In this document: positions 1 to 8,378 of the stretch, piece after piece
How positions within the stretch are numbered: the first letter of the stretch is position 1
How the letters are laid out: each line of letters begins with the position of its first letter
Assembly: GCA_934183355.1 (NCBI GenBank)
Contig: CAKPST010000012.1
Span: 1 to 37,147 of the forward strand
DNA from: an uncultured Prevotella sp.
GTDB taxonomy: Bacteria > Bacteroidota > Bacteroidia > Bacteroidales > Bacteroidaceae
Direction of reading: 5' to 3'
DNA length: 37,147 nucleotides
Translations under genes and position numbers: made by a program
The notes under the pieces: model-generated
What the model was told of the DNA's origin: nothing
Seen by the model: the letters and a program-made list of their open reading frames with translations, nothing else
The model's database searches: none

Positions 1-40
1 AGCAGAGAGGGTATGGTGCCATTACCATACCCTCTCTGCT
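1..40. terminator. Perfect 16-bp stem-loop at window edge
   Basis: Bases 1-16 and 25-40 are perfect reverse complements around an 8-nt loop. It lies 6 bp past the stop of the minus-strand gene ending at 47, as expected for an intrinsic terminator of that gene. The minus-strand T-tract would lie outside the window. A T-rich stretch follows on the plus side, so it may act in both directions. Confidence 0.75.
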
Positions 41-46
41 TTATTA

Positions 47-1567
47 TTACAATTTTATTTTTGCTTTTACACCTTTACTCTCATTGCTCATACGGTCGAG
101 CGATGTCACGACGTATGTGTATTGCATCAATCCACCGTTGTATTGTAGTCGATACATTGTCTCGGGAGTAATGGCAACAATCTTGGTTGGGTCATTAAGG
201 TTTATCTTCTCACCCTTGGCAAAACGATAAACCACATATTTTGTCACCTCATCGTTCCACTTCTTGCCCTTAGGCTTGGTCCAGAACAACACTGGTCCGT
301 CTTCAGTCCATATCAGAGCCAACTTCTTGGGTTTCTTAGGAGCCTTTGAGTCGATGAACGGCATGCGCGGTTGAAGTGCCGGATAGCGCCAGTAGCGCGA
401 GCGAAGCATGGTGCCATAGTTGCCTACATTGTCTACAGCAGCCTTGGCATACCACAACACTGTGCCATCAACATACGGCATTTGCGAATGAAGCGAGAAT
501 TTGGCTGGCATCTGATTGCTGCGCGGATTTTGCGGGTCGGCATACTTCACCGTGCGCTCTACGTCCTCGCCGATGAACAGAGGACGCTTGGAAGCATAAC
601 GATTCCACCACTCAATGAGAGTCTTGTAGTCGGCAGTGGGATGACCTATCTGCCAGTAAATCTGCGGAACGGTGTAGTCAATCCATCCATTATTCACCCA
701 CAAGAGCACGTCGGCATAGAGGTCGTCATAGTTCTGTGTGCCACGTGTGTCGCTACCCACCTCTACTCCGGCACGACGATTGCGATAGATGCCAAACGGC
801 GAAATACCAAACTTCACCCATGGCTTGATTCGGTGTATGCTCTCACCACATTCCTTGATGAAGACATTGACATTGTCACGACGCCAATCGCCACGGTCGC
901 GTATACCATTGTTGTATCTCTGATATTCGCGGTCGTCGGGAATTTGGAGTCCTGCCACTGGATATGGATAGAAATAGTCGTCCATGTGTATGCCGTCTAC
1001 GTCATATCGACTGACAATGTCGTTCACCACATTAATTATATAGTTGCGGTTTTCGGGCAGTCCTGGATTGAGGATAAAGAGTCCGTCATACGGAAATACA
1101 CTGCCAGGATGCTTCATGGCAACATGATTGGAGGCGAGTGCCGACGTAAACTTGGTCTTAGCACGATAGGGATTGAGCCAAGCATGAAGCTCCATACCAC
1201 GCTTATGACACTCTTCTATCATCCATGCCAAGGGGTCCCAATATGGCGAAGGAGCCTTGCCTTGCTGTCCAGTGAGAAAACGACTCCACGGTTCGATGTC
1301 GCTCTTGTAGAGAGCGTCGCACTCGGCACGCACCTGAAAGAATATTGCATTGACTCCATCCTTCTGCAACTCGTCGAGCTGATAGGTGAGTGTCTGCTGC
1401 ATCTTGTGGGTAGACATACCAATAAACTGTCCGTTGACACACTGTATCCACGCTCCACGAAACTCGCGCTTACGCGGATAGTATGTGTTATTGGCGGCAA
1501 GTAGCGAGGTGGCAAATGCTATCACCACCATGAAGATAATAGTCCTTAATCTTAGATTGTCTTTCAT
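47..1567 (-). CDS. GHL10/DUF187 family glycoside-hydrolase-like exported protein
   Basis: A 506-residue protein with a hydrophobic N-terminal segment (about residues 9-24) that looks like a signal peptide, so it is probably periplasmic or surface-exposed. The family features are REFRGAWIQ at about 35-43, a TIM-barrel-type body with AIFFQVRAECDALY, HAWLNPYRAK, a VDGIHMDDYFYPYP segment carrying the acidic pair, and VPQIYWQIGH. These match the GHL10 family (DUF187, YngK-like), which resembles family 10-type hydrolases and is thought to act on carbohydrate or cell-wall glycans; the substrate is unknown. The last ~100 residues, with VLFWTKP and TKYVVYRF, look like an Ig/fibronectin-type domain. 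It lies 43 bp downstream of the TPR gene and may be cotranscribed with it. Confidence 0.85.
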   Translation of the reverse strand: MKDNLRLRTIIFMVVIAFATSLLAANNTYYPRKREFRGAWIQCVNGQFIGMSTHKMQQTLTYQLDELQKDGVNAIFFQVRAECDALYKSDIEPWSRFLTGQQGKAPSPYWDPLAWMIEECHKRGMELHAWLNPYRAKTKFTSALASNHVAMKHPGSVFPYDGLFILNPGLPENRNYIINVVNDIVSRYDVDGIHMDDYFYPYPVAGLQIPDDREYQRYNNGIRDRGDWRRDNVNVFIKECGESIHRIKPWVKFGISPFGIYRNRRAGVEVGSDTRGTQNYDDLYADVLLWVNNGWIDYTVPQIYWQIGHPTADYKTLIEWWNRYASKRPLFIGEDVERTVKYADPQNPRSNQMPAKFSLHSQMPYVDGTVLWYAKAAVDNVGNYGTMLRSRYWRYPALQPRMPFIDSKAPKKPKKLALIWTEDGPVLFWTKPKGKKWNDEVTKYVVYRFAKGEKINLNDPTKIVAITPETMYRLQYNGGLMQYTYVVTSLDRMSNESKGVKAKIKL

Positions 1568-1610
1568 TATGTCAATGTTGTATTGTTGTTTTATTGTTAT
1601 AGTGTTATTA

Positions 1611-3596
1611 TTATTTCTTTTCGGCAGACAGACGCTTTATGATGCTATACGCACCATAGAGTCCTAATTCGCCCGCCTTGCTCAAGTCGGCGATGCCTTC
1701 CTGTCGCAATCCGTTCTGCACACGTGCCAATCCGCGATTGTAGTAAGCCTCAGCCAGGTGCGGATCGATATTTATAGCACGTGTAAAGTCGTCGATGGCG
1801 CGTGTATAGTCCTTGCTGCCAACGTATGCACAACCACGATTGTAGTAGAGATACTGATTGTCTGAGTCGAGCTGTATGGCACGACTTATGTCGGCTATCA
1901 CCTTGGCAGACATCAGCGTTGCATCTACAACCTGAGTCTTGGTGGTAGCACGGTCAAACTCATTGAGCATTGTCTGACAATAAGCACGCTGCCAAAGGGC
2001 GAGCACCGACGTAGAGTCGGTAGACAGACAGGCTGTGAGGTCGCTCACGGCAGCCTCATAATCCTGCACAACACTCTCTGCCACGGCACGTTGTATCAGC
2101 ACATCAGTCAAGCGACGTGCGTCGCGTGTATTGTTCACTATAGCTGTGAGCGAGTCGACACGTGCCAACTGGCGGCGCGACAGGGCTTCGTCCAGCTGCT
2201 TAAGAGTACAACTGACGTATATATGTGGCGACTTATTGGCAGCGTTGAACGCTTCAACATGCTGCGAGAAGGCAAGATAGGTATGCACATCGTTGTGATG
2301 CTGCACAAACGAGAGGTGATACATAGGAAGCACTTCGAGGTTTGATGCACGGTTTTGCACACGTCCACGATAGTCGCTCTTGTATTCATGCTCGGCAGTC
2401 TGTTCGTCTGCCACCACAATTTGGTTGTATTTATTGGGGTCGATTTCGCTTCGGCGGCGCATCTGTTTGCGCTTAGCAGCGCTCCATCGAGGCTGTTTGC
2501 CCAGATGTTTGTCTTGCTGTGCCTTAAGTATACGAAATTCGTCAAGCTCAGCCTTAGCTGTCATGCCCAAGCGCCGATAGCACGAGGCACGTCGTGAGAG
2601 TCCGTTCCAGAAGTTTGGAAACTGCTCTATCATTCGTGTATAGTCGTGTATAGCCGCACGCAGATTGCCAGTCTTGTCTAACAGAATAGCACGATTGTAT
2701 ATAGCGAGCACATTCTGTGGCTCCATACGTATGACATAGTCGAAGTCCTCAATGGCTCGGTTGTCGTCGCCAAGCTGCATTCGGAGCAGTCCACGGTTGT
2801 AGTGTGCAAGAAAATTGTCGGGGTCGAGGTCGATAGCTGTGTCATAATCGGACATTGTTCCACGCAGATTGTTGAGATTGAAACGTGCGAGTGCCCGGTT
2901 GACATAGTTGGTAACATTCTTGGGTTTCAGATGCAGAGCCTTGCTCAAATATGTGTCGGCATCCTTCCACTTTGAGCGCGACAGCGAAATCATGGCACGT
3001 GTGGTCCATGCATCGGCGTCGTATGGGTCAACTTCAAGGCTTCGGTCGAGCCAATGGTCGGCTTGTGTGGTGTCCTTCTGCGCCAGATACACCTGCGCCT
3101 TGAGCGAGTAGGCACCAGCAAACTTCTTCCAGCGTGTCACTACAGTGTCGAGTTCAAGCTGTGCACGGTCGTAGTCCTTCTGCTCTACACGACACAGAGC
3201 ACGATTGTACCATGCTGCTTGGTTTTGCGGATTAAGCCGTATGGAATGGTTGTAGTCGCTGATGGCAAGGTCGTACTTATTCTGATGAATACGGCACAAG
3301 CCACGCAGTTCATACATATTATATATATAGGGGTTTAATTCTACAGCCTTGGTCACATCAGATTCAGCCCCAGAATAGTCGTCGAGATAGAACTTAGCAA
3401 GTCCACGGAAAAACCACGGTTCATATAAATAAGGCTTTGCCATGAGCACTTGATTGAAATACTGTATTGACAACACATAATCCTCATAATACAGCGCACT
3501 GCGTCCTGAAATCATAAGCCTATTAGTATTGAACTGTGCTTGTGCCGGACGAAGAAAAGAGAAAAGGAGTGTAAAAAGGAGGATTATATGTCTCAT
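1611..3596 (-). CDS. Exported tetratricopeptide-repeat protein
   Basis: About 661 residues built mostly of TPR units. Repeated signatures include AWYNRALCRVEQKDYDRA, AIYNRAILLDKTGNLRAAI and YYNRGCAYVGSKDYTRAI. There are roughly eight to nine units before residue ~340, a less regular middle (about 350-480), and a further block at the C-terminus. I chose the ATG at 3594-3596 because it gives a clean signal peptide (MRHIILLFTLLFSFLRPAQA). Start codons 18 or 33 bp upstream (3614, 3629) would place a hydrophilic stretch before it. TPR proteins are protein-interaction scaffolds; the partner is unknown. It follows def after a hairpin-containing gap of 93 bp and precedes the GHL10 gene, all on the minus strand. 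Confidence 0.88.
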   Translation of the reverse strand: MRHIILLFTLLFSFLRPAQAQFNTNRLMISGRSALYYEDYVLSIQYFNQVLMAKPYLYEPWFFRGLAKFYLDDYSGAESDVTKAVELNPYIYNMYELRGLCRIHQNKYDLAISDYNHSIRLNPQNQAAWYNRALCRVEQKDYDRAQLELDTVVTRWKKFAGAYSLKAQVYLAQKDTTQADHWLDRSLEVDPYDADAWTTRAMISLSRSKWKDADTYLSKALHLKPKNVTNYVNRALARFNLNNLRGTMSDYDTAIDLDPDNFLAHYNRGLLRMQLGDDNRAIEDFDYVIRMEPQNVLAIYNRAILLDKTGNLRAAIHDYTRMIEQFPNFWNGLSRRASCYRRLGMTAKAELDEFRILKAQQDKHLGKQPRWSAAKRKQMRRRSEIDPNKYNQIVVADEQTAEHEYKSDYRGRVQNRASNLEVLPMYHLSFVQHHNDVHTYLAFSQHVEAFNAANKSPHIYVSCTLKQLDEALSRRQLARVDSLTAIVNNTRDARRLTDVLIQRAVAESVVQDYEAAVSDLTACLSTDSTSVLALWQRAYCQTMLNEFDRATTKTQVVDATLMSAKVIADISRAIQLDSDNQYLYYNRGCAYVGSKDYTRAIDDFTRAINIDPHLAEAYYNRGLARVQNGLRQEGIADLSKAGELGLYGAYSIIKRLSAEKK

Positions 3597-3625
3597 AGTC
3601 GGAAAATCATCCATTAAAAGATACA

Positions 3626-3671
3626 ACAAACCACAACATAGGACCGACTTTGCGCCTATGTTGTTGTTTGT
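3626..3671 (-). terminator. 17-bp stem-loop between def and the TPR gene
   Basis: Arms 3626-3642 and 3655-3671 are complementary except for one base, around a 12-nt loop. The arms are rich in ACAAC/GTTGT. The hairpin is 18 bp past the def stop. On the minus strand it is followed by TTGTTGTATC rather than a clean T-run, so it could be a leaky terminator or a processing site rather than a full stop. Confidence 0.5.
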
Positions 3672-3689
3672 TATTTGTGTGTAGTGTGC

Positions 3690-4253
3690 TTATTTCTTAA
3701 GAATCTTTGTGCGATAAGCGCAACGGAAGCGTCCGAGCAGCAGATTCTTGAGCTTGCCGCGTATCATCTGACGACGCATCGGCGAGATGCGGTCGATGAA
3801 CATCTTGCCGCCAAGATGGTCGAACTCGTGCTGCATGACGCGTGCGAGATAGCCCTCCACCCACTCGTCGTGCTCGTTGAAGTCCTCGTCCATATAGGTT
3901 ACGTGTATGCGTGTTGGGCGAGTCACCTTCTCGTGAATGCCCGGCAGTGAGAGACAACCCTCCTCCATCGACTCCTTTGGCGAGTCCTCATCATACTCCA
4001 CGATATATGGATTGATGTAGGCATGCTTGAAGTCCTTGTATTCGGGCATGTCATCGCTCAGCACATCAAGGTCGATAACCACAAGACGTATGTCCAGACC
4101 AATCTGCGGAGCAGCGAGTCCGATGCCGTCGCTGTCACTCATTGTCTCATACATATTGGCAATGAGTGTCTTCAGCTCGGGATATTCAGGTGTGATGTCC
4201 TGAGCCTCCTTGCGGAGCACCGGCTGACCGTATGTATAAATCGGTAAAATCAT
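3690..4253 (-). CDS. def: Peptide deformylase
   Basis: A 187-residue cytosolic metalloenzyme that removes the formyl group from the N-terminal methionine of new proteins. All three family motifs are present: [10 protein letters not shown] at 43-52, EGCLSLPG at 98-105 with metal ligand Cys100, and QHEFDHLGG at 141-149 with metal ligands His142 and His146 and catalytic Glu143. Length is normal for a type I deformylase. The C-terminal tail from about 157 is basic, as is common in Bacteroidetes members. It follows ruvX by 60 bp on the same strand, consistent with an operon of housekeeping genes. Confidence 0.97.
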   Translation of the reverse strand: MILPIYTYGQPVLRKEAQDITPEYPELKTLIANMYETMSDSDGIGLAAPQIGLDIRLVVIDLDVLSDDMPEYKDFKHAYINPYIVEYDEDSPKESMEEGCLSLPGIHEKVTRPTRIHVTYMDEDFNEHDEWVEGYLARVMQHEFDHLGGKMFIDRISPMRRQMIRGKLKNLLLGRFRCAYRTKILKK

Positions 4254-4313
4254 TCTGTTATTTTCTTCTTTGTATTAGGCAATTTGCAGGCATCCTTATG
4301 CCTGTCATCTGCA

Positions 4314-4730
4314 TTATATTCCCTTCATTCGAAGGTAGTCCTGCAGGATTATCGTGGCGCTTATCTCGTCGACAAGAGCCTTGTTTTGTCGCGCTTTCTT
4401 GCCGATGCCGCTGTCTATCATAGCCTTGTGTGCAAGCACCGACGTAAACCTTTCGTCGTAGAACTCCAGCGGAATGTCGGGCATCTGCTTGCGCCACTGT
4501 GCTGCAAACTGCTTGACACGCTGCAAGTTTTCGCTCGGCTCACCGTTGAGTTGGCGCGGTTCGCCCATGACAATGCGCTCTACGGGCTCGCGCGACACAT
4601 AGTCCTTGAGGAATTTCATAAGGTCGCACGTAGCCACTGTCGCCAGTCCGCCAGGAATAATCTGCAACGGATCGGTGACAGCAATGCCCGTGCGCTTCTT
4701 GCCGTAGTCTATAGAGAGTATACGAGCCAC
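4314..4730 (-). CDS. ruvX: YqgF/RuvX pre-16S rRNA nuclease (putative Holliday junction resolvase)
   Basis: A 138-residue RNase H-fold protein of the YqgF family. In E. coli this family is implicated in maturing the 5' end of 16S rRNA; it was formerly annotated as a Holliday junction resolvase. The N-terminal strand ILSIDYGKKRTGIAVTD carries the acidic residue Asp8. The middle has MGEPRQLNGEPSE at about 55-67. FYDERFTS holds Glu93 and VDEISATIILQ holds Asp121, giving the expected acidic triad. Length is typical. It starts 17 bp after the SPOR lipoprotein stop (4748) and is followed by def, so the three are probably cotranscribed. Confidence 0.94.
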   Translation of the reverse strand: MARILSIDYGKKRTGIAVTDPLQIIPGGLATVATCDLMKFLKDYVSREPVERIVMGEPRQLNGEPSENLQRVKQFAAQWRKQMPDIPLEFYDERFTSVLAHKAMIDSGIGKKARQNKALVDEISATIILQDYLRMKGI

Positions 4731-4747
4731 TGATACTATATTATATA

Positions 4748-5236
4748 TTACTTCTTATAGAGCAACCATGCACCTGGATACTCGCCCATGAGCATATCGC
4801 GTGACTGAGCAGCCTCCGACTTTGTTGCGAATGTAGAAGCCACAACACGATAGAGGTTGCGCTCTGAATTGTATACAATCTGTGCGTTTTTGCCAGCAGC
4901 CTTGAGCTTGCCCTGTAGTCCCTCAGCGTTAGCCTTCACCGAGAATGAGCCCACAACAACGCTGAAGTTGCTCAAACCAGTGCCGCTTACGAGTGTGAAA
5001 TCCTCTGAACGTACAGCCACATTGTCCGAATTGTCTACGACAGTTGTCTGTGTGACAGGCTTCTCCACGATAGGAGCCACAACCGGAGCCTCCTCCTGTG
5101 CAGGCTGGTCAGCAGGCTGCTCGTGCTTAGCCTGAGCCTTGTCATACATCTTCTTGTATGCACTCTCCTGTGACTTACAGCTTGTAAAAGCCAATGCTAC
5201 GCAGACACCTGCGCACAAAACCAAACTTTTCTTCAT
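4748..5236 (-). CDS. SPOR-domain lipoprotein
   Basis: A 162-residue predicted lipoprotein. The N-terminus (MKKSLVLCAGVCVALAFTSC) ends in a lipobox-like TSC at residue 20. A Glu/Gln/Pro-rich linker with PADQPAQEEAP covers about 38-75. The last ~75 residues form a SPOR domain, recognisable from FSVVVGSFSVKANAEGLQGKL, AQIVYNSERNLYRVVASTF and a closing GAWLLYKK. SPOR domains bind denuded peptidoglycan strands, often at division sites, so a role in the cell envelope near the septum is a reasonable inference. It is the first gene of the minus-strand run into ruvX and def. A near-consensus minus-strand promoter is visible around 5287-5335 (TTTG, ~20 nt, then an imperfect -7). Confidence 0.88.
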   Translation of the reverse strand: MKKSLVLCAGVCVALAFTSCKSQESAYKKMYDKAQAKHEQPADQPAQEEAPVVAPIVEKPVTQTTVVDNSDNVAVRSEDFTLVSGTGLSNFSVVVGSFSVKANAEGLQGKLKAAGKNAQIVYNSERNLYRVVASTFATKSEAAQSRDMLMGEYPGAWLLYKK

Positions 5237-5405
5237 ATCAATCGTATGTTATTTGAAATTTATAAAATGTCCGTATTTGGTGCGAAATTACAAAATATCT
5301 ACTAATTAATGTGACAAATGGCACATAAAGTTTGTTAAATAAGCCACCGACATTGTTTTTAACAAAAAATCGCAAATAAATGAATGCAGAATGAATTTAA
5401 TTTAC

Positions 5406-5413
5406 TATATTTG
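5406..5413 (+). promoter_or_regulatory. Bacteroidetes -7 box for the YtxH gene
   Basis: TATATTTG matches TAnnTTTG exactly and lies ~104 bp before the ATG at 5517. I see no clear TTTG at the expected -33 distance, so the call rests on the -7 box alone. Confidence 0.5.
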
Positions 5414-5516
5414 CTGTCAGTAATGGGATTAATGCCTAATATGAACCATTAAAAGTACATATAGTGGCATAATGCCAGTATTTATCAAATTTCTATAACA
5501 TCTAAACTCAAACAAC

Positions 5517-5735
5517 ATGAAAGCATTAGGTTACATTGGAGCATTCTTGGGCGGCGCTATCGCCGGCACAGCATTAGGTATTCTTTTGGCTCCCGAGAAG
5601 GGCAGCGAGACTCGTACAAAGATTGGCGACGCTGTTGACGACTTCTGCAAGAAGCACAACATCAAGGTGAGCCGCAAGGAAGTGGAAGACCTCGTTGACG
5701 ACATCAAGGACGCCACAGATACAGCTAACGACTAA
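5517..5735 (+). CDS. YtxH domain-containing small membrane protein
   Basis: 72 residues. The N-terminus GYIGAFLGGAIAGTALGILLAPEKGSETR is a single glycine-rich membrane segment followed by the LLAPxxGxxTR signature of YtxH (general-stress type) proteins; it is quoted here only as GYIGAFLGG...LLAPEKGSETR. The rest is a charged helix (FCKKHNIKVSRKEVEDLVDD) that probably faces the cytoplasm. The family is often stress-induced, but its molecular role is not established. It leads a three-gene plus-strand cluster with gaps of 22 and 46 bp. Confidence 0.88.
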   Translation: MKALGYIGAFLGGAIAGTALGILLAPEKGSETRTKIGDAVDDFCKKHNIKVSRKEVEDLVDDIKDATDTAND

Positions 5736-5757
5736 TCACAACACTGAGCCAGGCTAA

Positions 5758-6108
5758 ATGTTCTCGACAGACAATAATATAGAGACCATAGCGCAACTCA
5801 TAGAAGTTGTAAGACATTACATCGGGCTTCAGACCAAGTACATGAAGCTCGATGTAATTGACAAGATTGTGCGCCTGTTCACCGCGCTTATTATGGTGGC
5901 GGTGTTGTCGTTGTTGCTCTTCCTCGCGCTCATCTACATCTCTTTTGCAGCGGTTTATGCGCTCGAACCAGTCATGGGTACGGCAGCTGCATTCGCCAGT
6001 GTGGCAGGAGCCTACTTCATAGTGTTCTTCCTTTTCATTGTATTCAGAAAGCAATGGATAGAGCGACCACTCGTAAGATTCCTCGCTGGTCTGCTGATGC
6101 AGGAGTAG
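5758..6108 (+). CDS. Holin-superfamily-III-like (phage_holin_3_6 type) membrane protein
   Basis: 116 residues with an amphipathic N-terminus (about 1-38), two membrane helices (about 42-65 and 73-96) and a short basic C-terminus (FRKQWIERPLVRF). This layout and the position after a YtxH gene match the widespread Bacteroidetes proteins annotated as 'phage holin family'. They are probably chromosomal envelope proteins rather than lysis proteins. No phage genes are nearby, which supports that reading. Confidence 0.75.
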   Translation: MFSTDNNIETIAQLIEVVRHYIGLQTKYMKLDVIDKIVRLFTALIMVAVLSLLLFLALIYISFAAVYALEPVMGTAAAFASVAGAYFIVFFLFIVFRKQWIERPLVRFLAGLLMQE

Positions 6109-6154
6109 CCATACATCTGACAGCAATGGTCAAAACTTTAAGCTAAAAGACAAA

Positions 6155-6457
6155 ATGATGGTTATGACACAGAACAACACGACAGAAAGCAAAGAGCGAC
6201 AGTTTCGCTCGCTCAACGACATACGCGAATACAAGGAGCAACTGCGCCAGCGGATACGCGACGACGAGAATCGCATAGCCGAGAAATGGAACGACCTCTT
6301 TCACAAGGAGGAGCCCGAGGCACAGAACAAGACACAGAAATTCATCAAGATGATGAGCCTTGGCACAGGAGTTTTCGACGGCATGATGCTCGGATGGAAG
6401 CTCTATCGCAAATATCAGCAGGGCGCATTTCTCTTCGGCAAGAAGAAACGTAAATAA
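6155..6457 (+). CDS. Uncharacterised small basic protein in the YtxH/holin-like cluster
   Basis: 100 residues, not assigned to a named family. Residues ~15-55 are highly charged and likely helical (LNDIREYKEQLRQRIRDDEN). A weakly hydrophobic stretch follows around GTGVFDGMMLGWKLY, and the end is lysine-rich (KKKRK). The first ATG is used here; a second in-frame ATG lies 9 bp downstream (6164). It is the third gene of the cluster, separated by 46 bp and followed by a strong terminator, so it is probably cotranscribed with the YtxH and holin-like genes and may act with them at the membrane. Confidence 0.7.
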   Translation: MMVMTQNNTTESKERQFRSLNDIREYKEQLRQRIRDDENRIAEKWNDLFHKEEPEAQNKTQKFIKMMSLGTGVFDGMMLGWKLYRKYQQGAFLFGKKKRK

Positions 6458-6493
6458 AAAATCCTATTGGAGTTATGTCCAATAGGATTTTTT
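6456..6493. terminator. Intrinsic terminator between convergent genes
   Basis: Perfect 15-bp stem (6456-6470 with 6479-6493, core ATCCTATTGG/CCAATAGGAT) with an 8-nt loop. The A-run on one side and T-run on the other allow termination from both directions: the cluster ending at 6457 and the minus-strand gene ending at 6517. Confidence 0.9.
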
Positions 6494-6516
6494 ATTATCT
6501 CATTATTTTTAGCACT

Positions 6517-8085
6517 TTACTTCATATATTCGGCACACATTTCGGCACAACGCTCTCCGTCGACACCTGCCGACACAATGCCTCCAGCATATCCAGCACC
6601 CTCGCCACACGGAAATAGGCCCTGTATGCGCACGTGCTGTAGTGTCTCACGGTCGCGCACGATGCGCACTGGTGCCGACGTGCGTGTCTCGGTGGCTATC
6701 ATCAAAGCCTCGTTGGTGAGAAAACCGTGACTCATCTTGCCAAACTTCTTGAATCCTTCCTGTAGTCGACGGCTTATCTGCTGCGGCATCCAGAAATGCA
6801 AAGGCGACGAAACAAGCCCTGGTGCATAGCTACTCTTGGGCAAGTCGTACGACAATCTGCCATTGACAAAGTCTGCCATGCGCTGTGCTGGAGCTGTCTG
6901 CTTCATGCCTGCCTGCTGCCAACAAGTGCGCTCAAGCTGCTCTTGGAAGTGCATCACACACAGAGGGTCGCTCACGTCTGTAGCCACATCCTCTGGACGT
7001 GTCTCCACAACCATTCCCGAATTCGACCATTGTGTGCCTCGATTGCTCGGACTCATACCGTTCACCACAAGCTGTTCCTTGTCGGTGGCAGCCGGAATGA
7101 CAAATCCGCCCGGACACATACAGAACGAATATACTCCTCTGCCATCCACCTGTGTGACAAAGCTGTATTCAGCCGCAGGCAGATATTTGCCTCGTCCTTG
7201 CTTAGAGTGATATTGTATCTGGTCTATCAGATGCGACGGATGTTCAAGGCGCACACCTACGGCTATGCCCTTAGCCTCTATCTCCACCTTAGCCTCGGCA
7301 AGATAGCGATAGACATCGCGTGCCGAATGACCAGTGGCAAGAATCACCGGACCATGATAGGTTTCCTCTCCCCCACTTCTCAGATTGACAGCCTCAACAC
7401 CAACGACGGTGTCGCCATCAAGCAATAGTCGTGTCATCTTGGTTTGAAAATGCACCTTGCCGCCACATTTTATTATCGTCTCTCGCATGTTCTCTATCAC
7501 CTTCGGCAACTTGTCGGTTCCGATATGTGGATGAGCATCGGCAAGTATCGATGTCGACGCGCCATGCTGACAGAACACGTTGAGTATCTTCTCTATGCTT
7601 CCACGCTTCTTTGAGCGTGTATATAGCTTGCCATCTGAGTAGGCACCGGCTCCGCCCTCACCAAAACAATAGTTGCTCTCCGAGTCTACAGCCTGATTTT
7701 TCTTGATATTTGCAAGGTCCACCTTACGGTCGCGCACATTCTTTCCACGCTCCAGCACCACCGGACGCAGTCCGAGTTCGATGAGTTTGAGCGACGCGAA
7801 GAGTCCGCCAGGTCCCTCGCCCACCACGATGACAGTTGGTTTAGAACTTACATCGCCATACTCCGTATGTACATATTCGTCGTCCTGTGGTATCTCGTTG
7901 ATGTATAGTCTCACCGTTAGGTTGACAAAGATGGTGCGCTGACGTGCGTCTATACTGCGCTTGAGCACACGCACGGCATTGATTGTGCGCACGTCAATGC
8001 CTTTGTCCTCGGCAACAAACTGCCGTATGTTCTGCTCGCTCGAAGCCACAACGGGCTGCACGCGAATTTGATATTCCTGTATCAT
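6517..8085 (-). CDS. FAD-dependent dehydrogenase (COG2509-type flavoprotein)
   Basis: 522 residues. After an ~80-residue N-terminal domain there is a Rossmann dinucleotide site, VIVVGEGPGGLFAS (GxGxxG at about 89-94), followed by ERGKNVRDRK. The signature CFGEGGAGAYSDGKLYTR lies at about 140-157 and FPCGEGAGYAGGI near the C-terminus completes the FAD site. These features are typical of the large 'uncharacterised FAD-dependent dehydrogenase' family (COG2509). The substrate is unknown; the protein is probably cytosolic, with no signal peptide or membrane segment. It is a single-gene unit with its own promoter and a terminator shared with the convergent cluster. Confidence 0.88.
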   Translation of the reverse strand: MIQEYQIRVQPVVASSEQNIRQFVAEDKGIDVRTINAVRVLKRSIDARQRTIFVNLTVRLYINEIPQDDEYVHTEYGDVSSKPTVIVVGEGPGGLFASLKLIELGLRPVVLERGKNVRDRKVDLANIKKNQAVDSESNYCFGEGGAGAYSDGKLYTRSKKRGSIEKILNVFCQHGASTSILADAHPHIGTDKLPKVIENMRETIIKCGGKVHFQTKMTRLLLDGDTVVGVEAVNLRSGGEETYHGPVILATGHSARDVYRYLAEAKVEIEAKGIAVGVRLEHPSHLIDQIQYHSKQGRGKYLPAAEYSFVTQVDGRGVYSFCMCPGGFVIPAATDKEQLVVNGMSPSNRGTQWSNSGMVVETRPEDVATDVSDPLCVMHFQEQLERTCWQQAGMKQTAPAQRMADFVNGRLSYDLPKSSYAPGLVSSPLHFWMPQQISRRLQEGFKKFGKMSHGFLTNEALMIATETRTSAPVRIVRDRETLQHVRIQGLFPCGEGAGYAGGIVSAGVDGERCAEMCAEYMK

Positions 8086-8139
8086 TTAGTGTTTATTGTA
8101 TATATTATATGTGTATTTGCGATAGGATGCTATCTTCTG

Positions 8140-8147
8140 CAAAATTA
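8140..8147 (-). promoter_or_regulatory. Bacteroidetes -7 box for the FAD dehydrogenase gene
   Basis: On the minus strand this reads TAATTTTG (TAnnTTTG), 55 bp upstream of the start at 8085. No clear -33 TTTG is seen at the expected distance. The stretch 8150-8340 between this and the thrA promoter shows nothing else I can support. Confidence 0.45.
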
Positions 8148-8342
8148 ATGAAATTAGGGCGAATAAATGATAGTAAGATGAAATAACTTGAACAAACACC
8201 CGATTTTAACTACGTTTATGCCCAACACCATCCTATGACAGCCACATCTATATCCCATCAACAATCATCAAACAATATGTGCGCCATGATAACCTTTACA
8301 CCTAAAATCCATTGACATTTGTAATTTTTCCGTCATTTTTAC

Positions 8343-8372
8343 TTGCTATAACATTATTTTTTAGTAAATTTG
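8343..8372 (+). promoter_or_regulatory. Consensus promoter of the threonine operon
   Basis: TTG at 8343-8345, 19 nt, then TAAATTTG at 8365-8372: an exact Bacteroidetes -7 with good -33 spacing. Transcription should start near 8378-8380, leaving ~200 nt of untranslated leader before thrA. Confidence 0.75.
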
Positions 8373-8378
8373 CCGACA

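Noticed and set aside
371..1504. Long plus-strand frame (377 codons) opposite the GHL10 gene
   Set aside because: It is antisense to a well-conserved gene, has no recognisable domain and a composition typical of a shadow frame.
5758..6108. Prophage lysis gene
   Set aside because: Only the holin-like protein suggests it. Neighbours are YtxH and chromosomal genes, with no endolysin, integrase or structural phage genes.
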